From an uncultured Dialister sp. (lineage in GTDB: Bacteria; Bacillota; Negativicutes; Veillonellales; Dialisteraceae), in contig URAA01000051.1 in NCBI GenBank assembly GCA_900545785.1, positions 1-9,618 on the forward strand: a DNA stretch of 9,618 bases, in the 5' to 3' direction. Below the pieces are notes generated by a model. The model did not search any database, was not told the DNA's origin, and saw only the letters and a list, made by a program, of their open reading frames with translations. The translations under genes and the position numbers were made by a program. Every line of letters begins with the position of its first letter. Within the stretch, counting starts at the first letter, position 1. Below, one piece after another: positions 1 to 5,298 of this stretch.

Positions 1-22
1 CACTCGAAAGAGTGTCTTTTTT
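1..22 (+). terminator. Rho-independent terminator of an upstream + strand gene
   Basis: A 5-bp stem (CACTC at 1-5, GAGTG at 10-14) closes a GAAA tetraloop and is followed by TCTTTTTT at 15-22. The stem probably extends to the left of the window. It would end transcription of a + strand gene lying before position 1. The symporter terminator at 4566-4594 also has a GAAA loop. Confidence 0.7.
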
Positions 23-130
23 CATTGTGTATAATGAAATACTTCTTACATAAAAGCTTCCTGTCCGAGAGGGGGAAAAAAACAGGGGGGGAACTGTGAG
101 ATAAATAGAAATGAATAGATAGAATTAATT

Positions 131-136
131 TATAAT
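131..136 (+). promoter_or_regulatory. Possible -10 element for the coiled-coil gene
   Basis: A perfect TATAAT lies at 131-136 in an AT-rich stretch, 38 bases before the start codon at 175. No good -35 hexamer is found at the usual 16-18 base distance, so only the -10 is proposed. The upstream gene ends in a terminator at 1-22, so this gene needs a promoter of its own. Confidence 0.4.
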
Positions 137-174
137 GTTAAAATGATATAAACGGGTAGGAAAGGAGCGAAATT

Positions 175-579
175 ATGCCGAATGATAAAGAATTGAAAGA
201 GATATTGCTCGGATCAAGAGAAATCATTGAATTACTTTGTGGTCTCACAGAAATTTTGGGAGAAACCGGGAAAGAACTCAAGAAAGAGAATAAGAATTTA
301 ATAAAAGAAAATAAAGAACTATTATCGATCATCAATCAATTGAAAGCTGAAAATAATGAGCTTCGAAAGCGGGAAGAGCAAAATGCAGATGATAAACAGT
401 TTGTCGGTGGCGGAAAAGATTTAGAGCTGCTCCAAAAAAATTTAAGGTCCTATTATCATGATTTATCATTTTATGATGAAGGCCATATCACTGCTGAAGA
501 TGGAGAAAGGCTCTATCATACGATAAAGTATATTTTTAAACAATTGAAAAAAATCGGCGTTGATTTCAATGAAAAATGA
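175..579 (+). CDS. Small coiled-coil protein of unknown function
   Basis: This 134-residue protein matches no family I recognise. Residues about 5-66 are rich in Leu, Ile, Glu and Lys with hydrophobic positions at heptad-like spacing, for example around LKKENKNLIKENKELL at 35-50, so they are predicted to form a long coiled coil. A short Gly-rich hinge (VGGGK, 77-81) leads to a C-terminal part (82-134) that looks helical and contains several Tyr and Phe residues. There is no signal peptide or membrane segment, so a cytoplasmic oligomeric protein is likely. The start is set by AAAGGAG at 161-167, seven bases before the ATG. The gene stands alone: an upstream terminator lies at 1-22 and its own terminator stem begins at its last codons (572-605). 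A structural or scaffolding role is possible, but no function can be assigned. Confidence 0.75.
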   Translation: MPNDKELKEILLGSREIIELLCGLTEILGETGKELKKENKNLIKENKELLSIINQLKAENNELRKREEQNADDKQFVGGGKDLELLQKNLRSYYHDLSFYDEGHITAEDGERLYHTIKYIFKQLKKIGVDFNEK

Positions 580-605
580 CAGGATTCTATTGTCTTGTCA
601 TTTTT
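572..605. terminator. Bidirectional terminator between convergent genes
   Basis: A perfect 10-bp inverted repeat pairs AAAAATGACA (572-581) with TGTCATTTTT (596-605) around a 14-base loop. The + strand copy ends in a T-run, and the - strand copy does too because the left arm begins with five A residues. The left arm overlaps the TGA stop codon (577-579) of the coiled-coil gene. It can therefore end the + transcript and also stop read-through from the glycosylase gene on the - strand. Confidence 0.75.
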
Positions 606-682
606 ATTTTCCTTATGATCACCGGTCTGTTTAATTTTGATGGCAGAATTGCGTACTTGTCGTATATTCTTTTTTGTAAAGA

Positions 683-699
683 AATCCGTTGAACGGATT
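683..699 (-). terminator. Possible terminator of the glycosylase gene
   Basis: AATCCGTT (683-690) and AACGGATT (692-699) form a perfect inverted repeat just after the glycosylase stop codon (702-704, read on the - strand). As RNA it would fold as a 6-bp stem with a 5-base loop, followed on the - strand by TCTTT. The T-run is short, so termination may rely mainly on the stronger hairpin at 572-605. Confidence 0.4.
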
Positions 700-701
700 G
701 A

Positions 702-1514
702 TCATTGACGGGGTTGATTTTTATAGTAGTAAAACATATATTGTTGCATGATACCGGCACTATTTCCAAAAGAAGGGAAGGGATTTATACCGCCATAGTG
801 TGCATCAATAACACGATTGATCCATACATCTGCAGGAGCTGCGGAAGTTCGGTGAAAGCCGAAGAGAGAAATGCAGGAGGCCACTTTTATCCCTACCCCG
901 GGGATTTGTTGGAGCAGTGTCAGTAATTCATCGTCGGTAAGCATAGCGGCTTTGTTTATATTTATTTTTCCGCTTGAAACAAGCCGGACTGCCTGAAAGA
1001 CATAAGAAGCCCGGTAACCTAGGGAACATTCTTTTAATTGTTCTGCTGACAGTTTTTTTAATTGATGTGCCGTAGGAAAGGCATATATATCTTTTTCTTT
1101 TGATAGCGGTTTTCCTGCAAGACGGCATAATTTTTCAACAGCGGTCCGTATGGCGGGAATTGATTTTCTTTGAGAGATAATAAAAGTGATCAGCATTTCA
1201 AAAGGGTCCTGCTTCAAAATGCGTATTCCTTTTCCATACATAGCAGCTTTTTGCAAAAAATGATCATCCTCAGGGATGTTTTTTCTAATGGAATTATAAT
1301 CGGTATCCAGATCAAAATAAGATTTCCATATATGATTCCATGCATAAGAGGTGCAATCCGCCTCCCATAAGTTTTTTCGCAAAGGAGACAAATGAAGAAT
1401 ATTTCTCTTTGTTATAAAGCGGTAACATCCGTCGGGAAGCCGTTTCGCCCGAAAACATTGGCCGCTTTCTATAATTTTTTTTAGATTAAAATCGTCATGA
1501 ATTTGTATTTGCAT
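702..1514 (-). CDS. 8-oxoguanine DNA glycosylase/AP lyase, OGG1 type
   Basis: This 270-residue base-excision repair enzyme should remove 8-oxoguanine from DNA and nick the abasic strand by beta-elimination. An OGG N-terminal domain (about 1-100) carries the SGQCFRA motif at 17-23, and an HhH-GPD domain occupies about 105-240. The hairpin-helix-hairpin IPGVGIKVAS (204-213) contains the catalytic lysine K210, and APADVW (226-231) holds the catalytic aspartate D229. By motif alignment with human OGG1, G18, K210, C214, D229, Q257 and F261 match Gly42, Lys249, Cys253, Asp268, Gln315 and Phe319, which supports 8-oxoguanine rather than alkylated-base specificity. There is no C-terminal four-cysteine iron-sulfur motif as in Nth or MutY. 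Automated pipelines often label such proteins DNA-3-methyladenine glycosylase 2. The start is supported by AGGAG at 1525-1521 on the - strand, six bases before the ATG. The gene is monocistronic. Confidence 0.88.
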   Translation of the reverse strand: MQIQIHDDFNLKKIIESGQCFRAKRLPDGCYRFITKRNILHLSPLRKNLWEADCTSYAWNHIWKSYFDLDTDYNSIRKNIPEDDHFLQKAAMYGKGIRILKQDPFEMLITFIISQRKSIPAIRTAVEKLCRLAGKPLSKEKDIYAFPTAHQLKKLSAEQLKECSLGYRASYVFQAVRLVSSGKININKAAMLTDDELLTLLQQIPGVGIKVASCISLFGFHRTSAAPADVWINRVIDAHYGGINPFPSFGNSAGIMQQYMFYYYKNQPRQ

Positions 1515-1537
1515 AAGAGTCTCCTGTCTTTATCTTC

Positions 1538-1565
1538 ATTATAAGGAAGGAGCTTTTTTCTGCAA
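1538..1565 (-). promoter_or_regulatory. Promoter of the glycosylase gene
   Basis: On the - strand, TTGCAG (1565-1560) is followed after 16 bases by a perfect TATAAT (1543-1538). The start codon lies about 24 bases downstream, leaving a very short leader that contains the ribosome binding site. It is back to back with the aminotransferase promoter at 1606-1634. Confidence 0.6.
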
Positions 1566-1605
1566 CAATCAGGGCAGGTTTCCAATATAAAAGGGATATT
1601 TCTTG

Positions 1606-1634
1606 TTGCCATGTGCATTTTTCAATGATAGAAT
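1606..1634 (+). promoter_or_regulatory. Extended -10 promoter of the aminotransferase gene
   Basis: TTGCCA (1606-1611) and TAGAAT (1629-1634) are separated by exactly 17 bases, and a TG dinucleotide at 1626-1627 makes an extended -10. Transcription would start near 1641, about 44 bases before the proposed start codon at 1685. This placement also argues against the in-frame GTG at 1652 as the start. Confidence 0.7.
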
Positions 1635-1666
1635 AATGATATTCACAGAGAGTGATTATACATTTC

Positions 1667-1675
1667 AGAAGGGGG
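1667..1675 (+). promoter_or_regulatory. Ribosome binding site that fixes the aminotransferase start
   Basis: AGAAGGGGG at 1667-1675 lies nine bases before ATG 1685. The open frame continues upstream to a GTG at 1652, but that start would put this site inside the coding region and leaves no comparable site in front of it. A second ATG at 1694 is possible but is farther from the site. Confidence 0.65.
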
Positions 1676-1684
1676 TCGGTACCT

Positions 1685-2935
1685 ATGTTCAGTATGGTAG
1701 CACCACAGGTAAAAGGAAAATGTGCGGAAGATAATATCTTTGCAGCAAATAACAGAGCTGTCGCTTTGGCAGATCAGATCGGCAAAGATAAAGTGGTGAA
1801 CGGGACAGTAGGTTCCATGCTTGATGAAGAAGGAAATCTGATCGTTTTAGGTGTGGTACAGGAGGAATATAAAAAATTAACTCCTCGTCAAATTTGTGCC
1901 TATGCGCCTATCAGAGGATATGATCAATTTCTTGCAAGCTGTATTGATCAGTGTTTCGGAGAATCGCGCCCGGAAGGATATATCGAAGCTTGTGCTACTC
2001 CGGGAGGTACAGGAGTACTTCATCATGTGATTCATAACTATGCGGCTCCGGGTGAAGAAGTATTGATTACCGATTGGCACTGGGGCGCTTATGATTCTCT
2101 TATTGATTATCCCAATTGCAAGGTAAGCACTTTTGAATTTTTGAATGGAGAAGGAAAATTTAATATCGATTCTTTCAAGGAAAAAGTGAATGAAATTCTT
2201 GGAAAACAGAAAAATTTGGTCATCATTCTGAACGGCATTGCCAATAACCCGACAGGATACTGTATGAGCGAAGCCGAATGGCAGGCTGCCGTAGATGTAC
2301 TGAAAAATGCTGTGGAAGGAAAAGATAAAAATGCAATTCTTGTTCCTGACGTGGCGTATCTGGACTATAGCGGAACCAAGGATGATTGCCGTAAATTTTT
2401 CAAAGTTTTCGGAAATTTGCCGAAAAATATTTTGGTTATCGTTGCCTACACTTTATCAAAGGGATTTACTCTTTACGGACAGCGCCAAGGAGCTATGATT
2501 GCCGTTACATCCGACAAAGAAGTGGCAAAAGAGTTTGTTGATGTCAACCAATATGCAAGCCGCGCCACATGGTCCAATTGCAACAGTGCTTCTCAGAATG
2601 TGATGATCAATATTTGCAGCGATCCGGAAAAAGTCAAGAGAATGGACGAGGAACGAAGCAGCTGTTACAAGATGATACAGGAAAGAGCAGCTATTTTTGT
2701 AGAAGAAGCAAAAGAAGCAGGAGTAAAAATTGTTCCTTATATTTCAGGATTCTTCATCACGATTCCTATGGAAGGCGCAAAGGGAGTGTGCGATCTTCTT
2801 GAAAAAGAAAATATTTTCCTTGTACCGATGAAGAAAGGGATCCGTCTTGCAGTCTGCTCTGTCTCCAAAGCAAAAATGAAGGGGCTTGCTGCCAAGATTG
2901 CTCATGCAATGAAAGAAACCGGCGCTAAACAGTAA
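1685..2935 (+). CDS. PLP-dependent class I/II aminotransferase
   Basis: This 416-residue cytoplasmic enzyme should transfer an amino group between an amino acid and a 2-oxo acid. It has the full fold-type-I core: a phosphate-binding GGTG (107-110), NNPTG (187-191, N188 matching Asn194 of aspartate aminotransferase), D222 and Y225 in VPDVAYLDY, the Schiff-base lysine K259 in TLSKGF, R267 in YGQRQG, and R387 in GIRLAV near the C-terminus as the alpha-carboxylate binder. W131 and W133 fall where the ring-stacking aromatic is expected. Length and motif order resemble the aspartate/aromatic aminotransferase group more than the LL-diaminopimelate or histidinol-phosphate groups, but the amino-acid substrate cannot be read from the sequence. 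The alanine/glycine-type symporter downstream makes alanine one option. The ATG at 1685 is chosen over GTG 1652 because of promoter and ribosome binding site position. Confidence 0.85.
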   Translation: MFSMVAPQVKGKCAEDNIFAANNRAVALADQIGKDKVVNGTVGSMLDEEGNLIVLGVVQEEYKKLTPRQICAYAPIRGYDQFLASCIDQCFGESRPEGYIEACATPGGTGVLHHVIHNYAAPGEEVLITDWHWGAYDSLIDYPNCKVSTFEFLNGEGKFNIDSFKEKVNEILGKQKNLVIILNGIANNPTGYCMSEAEWQAAVDVLKNAVEGKDKNAILVPDVAYLDYSGTKDDCRKFFKVFGNLPKNILVIVAYTLSKGFTLYGQRQGAMIAVTSDKEVAKEFVDVNQYASRATWSNCNSASQNVMINICSDPEKVKRMDEERSSCYKMIQERAAIFVEEAKEAGVKIVPYISGFFITIPMEGAKGVCDLLEKENIFLVPMKKGIRLAVCSVSKAKMKGLAAKIAHAMKETGAKQ

Positions 2936-2940
2936 TATCC

Positions 2941-3010
2941 GGATCATCAAATAAAAAATTCTTGAAAGGGGATGATTCCAAGGCGGCTGATGTCTTGGAA
3001 TCATTCTTTT
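2941..3010 (+). terminator. Intercistronic terminator hairpin, attenuator-like
   Basis: A perfect 11-bp stem pairs 2972-2982 (ATGATTCCAAG) with 2994-3004 (CTTGGAATCAT) around an 11-base loop and is followed by TCTTTT at 3005-3010. It should end part or all of the aminotransferase transcript. It sits only 16 bases before the symporter start codon, and I see no convincing promoter between hairpin and gene, so the symporter appears to depend on read-through. An upstream segment, GGATCATC at 2941-2948, can pair with 2971-2979 (one bulged base) and would exclude the terminator stem, as an antiterminator would. Confidence 0.7.
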
Positions 3011-3026
3011 AGAAGAGGGCATAGGT

Positions 3027-4556
3027 ATGGAAAATTTATTTGCAGCAGTGAATGCAGTATTATCTTTTGTAACACCGGTATCGGATTTTTTCTGGGATTT
3101 TCCAAAGATGTTCGGTTTTTGGAAAGGAATTCCTCTTTTGGGAGAATTCTCTTTGGCCGTTATCGTCCTGGTAGGTTCCGGTTTATATTTCACCTTTCGC
3201 CTCGGGTTTATTCAAGTCAGAAAATTTAAAGAGGGAGTCCGGACCATTGTGAAAAAAAGAAATATCGATACCGGTATTTCTCCTTTGGCAGCATTCTGTC
3301 TGAGCACAGCCATGCGAGTAGGTCCGGGCAATATCATAGGGGTGACCGGCGCTATTGCTGCTGGCGGCCCGGGGGCGCTTTTCTGGATGTGGATTTCCGC
3401 TTTTTTCGGTATGGCCACCGCTTATACGGAAAGTACGCTGGCACAGATTTTTAAAGAAAAACGGGGGAATGAATTTGTAGGAGGCCTTCCTTTTTATGCC
3501 CGTCGTCTTTGCGGAAACAGTGTCGGTGTCGGCGTGACATTATCTCTCGTTTATATTATATATGCAATGATGTGTATTCCGGCGCAGGGATTTAATGTTG
3601 TTTCATCTGTGGGAGCCATGGGAGAGATTCTGTCAGGGACGAAAATTCCCGTGCAATCTGATTTTTACTATATCGTATCTGCTATCGTGATCGGAATGGT
3701 TGCGATCATGGCTTTTGGCGGTATCAGACGGATTGCGGCAGTCAGTAACAAAATGGTTCCTGTCATGGCCGTTATTTATGTATGTACCGTAGTCGTGCTG
3801 ATTTTTGTCAATTTTGATAATGTTCCGTATTTCTTTGAGGCCGTATTTACCGGTGCATTCAGTCCCGAGGCCGTCTTCGGAGGCGCATTCGGAACCGTCC
3901 TTATGCAAGGGGTAAAGAGAGGGCTCATGTCCAATGAAGCCGGTCAGGGAACCATCACGATGCCTGCGGCGGCAGCAGAAGCCAAGCATCCTTGCGAGCA
4001 GGGAATTATTTCTGCAGTAGGTGTATTTCTCGATACCCATGTGATTTGTACCATGACAGGCTTTGTTATCATCATGGCTCAAAGATGGGCTGCCGATCCG
4101 GAAGCATGGAAAGCGGCAGGAACATATCCGAAATTCCTCTTATCTATCGGTGCTATGACACCGGAGGGAATGAATAGTCTGGTCCTGTTTTTGGTGTCCG
4201 TTTGCTTTTGCCTTTTTGCCTATACTTGTGTTATCGGATTTGTCACATTTTCCGAAATATCGGCGAATCGTATTTCCGGCTCCAAAGTTTTTATTAATTT
4301 CATCCGTACCTTGGCAATTTTTGTAGCAGCCTTCGGTATTTTCTGTAATATTGCCGGATATGATTTATCGAATTTGTGGGCATTTTCCGATTTAGGAAAT
4401 ATTATTATCGTGTATTGCAACATTCCTATGCTGTATCTGGGGTTCAAATATGTATTAAAAGCGACAAGCCACTATTCTGAAGAGGGGGACAAGAATTTCA
4501 ATTCTTCTGTTGTGGGGATTGAAGTAAGTTACTGGGATGAGGAGAAAAATAAATAG
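3027..4556 (+). CDS. AGCS-family alanine/glycine:cation symporter
   Basis: This 509-residue inner-membrane protein should import a small neutral amino acid, typically alanine or glycine, driven by Na+ or H+. The family signature is clear: TAMRVGPGNIIGV (94-106), GGPGALFWMWISAFFGMATA (113-132), then AYTESTLA (132-139), and later SNEAGQG (302-308) before an Ala-rich helix. About ten hydrophobic segments span the chain, for example about 42-57, 103-130, 169-185, 211-230, 243-261, 328-350, 383-408, 421-443 and 457-472. The length is a little above the common range because of about 25 extra N-terminal residues and a hydrophilic C-terminal tail (480-509). The usual NEAGMGS motif reads NEAGQGT here. 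AAGAGGG near 3012-3018 precedes the ATG. The gene follows the aminotransferase by 91 bases, with a terminator-like hairpin between them, and ends in a strong terminator at 4566-4594. Substrate and coupling ion are inferred from the family. Confidence 0.92.
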   Translation: MENLFAAVNAVLSFVTPVSDFFWDFPKMFGFWKGIPLLGEFSLAVIVLVGSGLYFTFRLGFIQVRKFKEGVRTIVKKRNIDTGISPLAAFCLSTAMRVGPGNIIGVTGAIAAGGPGALFWMWISAFFGMATAYTESTLAQIFKEKRGNEFVGGLPFYARRLCGNSVGVGVTLSLVYIIYAMMCIPAQGFNVVSSVGAMGEILSGTKIPVQSDFYYIVSAIVIGMVAIMAFGGIRRIAAVSNKMVPVMAVIYVCTVVVLIFVNFDNVPYFFEAVFTGAFSPEAVFGGAFGTVLMQGVKRGLMSNEAGQGTITMPAAAAEAKHPCEQGIISAVGVFLDTHVICTMTGFVIIMAQRWAADPEAWKAAGTYPKFLLSIGAMTPEGMNSLVLFLVSVCFCLFAYTCVIGFVTFSEISANRISGSKVFINFIRTLAIFVAAFGIFCNIAGYDLSNLWAFSDLGNIIIVYCNIPMLYLGFKYVLKATSHYSEEGDKNFNSSVVGIEVSYWDEEKNK

Positions 4557-4565
4557 AAGAAGATG

Positions 4566-4594
4566 AAGAGTTCCGAAAGGGACTCTTTTATTTT
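4566..4594 (+). terminator. Rho-independent terminator of the symporter gene
   Basis: AAGAGTTCC (4566-4574) pairs with GGGACTCTT (4579-4587) through one G-T pair, around a GAAA tetraloop, and runs into TTTTATTTT (4586-4594). It starts ten bases after the symporter stop codon. It separates the symporter from the downstream orphan gene. Confidence 0.85.
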
Positions 4595-4716
4595 GCAAAA
4601 AAGCGGACAGGAAAATATAAAATCTCCGTTTTATTATATTTTTACCGAGTAATCGATGATCGGCGAGGAACAGATCAGGAAGAAAAGTTTGAAAGATGAT
4701 AAGTTCTATAGAAATA

Positions 4717-4725
4717 TGGTACTAT
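4717..4725 (+). promoter_or_regulatory. Possible extended -10 promoter of the orphan gene
   Basis: TG at 4717-4718, one base, then TACTAT at 4720-4725 form an extended -10, with transcription expected near 4731 and the start codon at 4774. No strong -35 is present at the matching distance, although TTGAAA occurs at 4689-4694. A promoter is required here because the symporter terminator lies upstream. Confidence 0.45.
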
Positions 4726-4773
4726 GAGTAAAGGATGTTATTAATAATATTTTAAAAGGCGGGAGGGATATGT

Positions 4774-5235
4774 ATGAGTACGGATAAGACGGAGAAGGAA
4801 GGTTTGCTTTATGAAATGGCAAACGGATTCTCTATTGATTTGACAGAAGATGAGTACAACGAAAAGAGAGAAGAAATTGAAAAAATAGCAAAAACACTCG
4901 GTGTAAATATGAAGGTACTTGACGTGGTAGAGAAAGATTATAAGTTGAAATTAGTCGTTCTTTCTATGGTATCCTATTTCGGTTATGAAAAAGTATCGGG
5001 AGCACAACTTCTTGAAGCTTCCCGTCTGTTGCCGCAAGAAGATGTGGGAGATATGAAATATTTCTTTATGAAAGCAGGATGGACACCATATTATTTAGAA
5101 TATGAATTTACTCCGAAGATGACGACCACTTTTGAAAGTCTGATTGAATATTTCTTTACTGATGTGGAACTTTATATGGATATGTCTGAAGAACTGGAAT
5201 ATGTAAGAGTGCCCAACGCACTCCGTATCATTTGA
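4774..5235 (+). CDS. Orphan acidic protein of unknown function
   Basis: I do not recognise this 153-residue protein. It is strongly acidic (about 30 Asp/Glu against 17 Lys/Arg), rich in Tyr, Phe and Met, and has no signal peptide, membrane span, Cys residue or known metal or nucleotide motif. Residues about 22-45 look like a charged helix. Residues 58-75 (LKLVVLSMVSYFGYEKVS) are the most hydrophobic part and could be a buried helix. The C-terminal half has aromatic clusters around 96-112 and 124-135. This pattern suggests a soluble, folded cytoplasmic protein or adaptor. The start is clear: GGGAGGG at 4761-4767 lies six bases before the ATG. It forms its own transcription unit between the symporter terminator (4566-4594) and the shared terminator (5242-5289), so its neighbours give little clue to function. 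Confidence 0.8.
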   Translation: MSTDKTEKEGLLYEMANGFSIDLTEDEYNEKREEIEKIAKTLGVNMKVLDVVEKDYKLKLVVLSMVSYFGYEKVSGAQLLEASRLLPQEDVGDMKYFFMKAGWTPYYLEYEFTPKMTTTFESLIEYFFTDVELYMDMSEELEYVRVPNALRII

Positions 5236-5241
5236 CAAAGC

Positions 5242-5289
5242 AAATAAAGAGCACCCTCTTTACATCAAGGGGGTGCTCTTTATTTTTTT
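5242..5289. terminator. Strong bidirectional terminator between convergent genes
   Basis: A perfect 15-bp stem pairs 5242-5256 with 5271-5285 (GAGCACCC against GGGTGCTC at its core). It extends inward by four more pairs, one of them G-T, leaving a six-base loop at 5261-5266. The + strand continues as seven T residues at 5283-5289, and the - strand copy ends in CTTTATTT. It lies seven bases after the orphan gene stop and ten bases from the oxidoreductase stop, so it serves both. Confidence 0.9.
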
Positions 5290-5298
5290 CTGTTCCGC

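Noticed and set aside
71..91. Runs of G5, A7 and G7 before the coiled-coil gene
   Set aside because: The tract is suggestive of phase variation or a regulatory run, but it lies upstream of the proposed -10 and not in a reading frame. Nothing supports a function, and homopolymer sequencing error is possible.
1652..1684. GTG start that would lengthen the aminotransferase by eleven residues
   Set aside because: It lies only about eleven bases after the predicted transcription start and would put the AGAAGGGGG ribosome binding site inside the gene. The added residues (MIIHFRRGSVP) do not look like a natural N-terminus of this family.
2972..3229. 85-codon + strand frame beginning in the intercistronic hairpin
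   Set aside because: It overlaps the symporter start in another frame and its start codon is inside the terminator stem.
3633..4082. 149-codon - strand open frame opposite the symporter
   Set aside because: Its His-, Asp- and Asn-rich translation is typical of a shadow frame, and the symporter on the + strand is unambiguous.
4612..4642. AT-only inverted repeat (AAAATATAA with TTATATTTT) after the symporter
   Set aside because: The arms contain only A and T, so stability is low, and a strong terminator already lies just upstream. Chance pairing in AT-rich DNA is likely.
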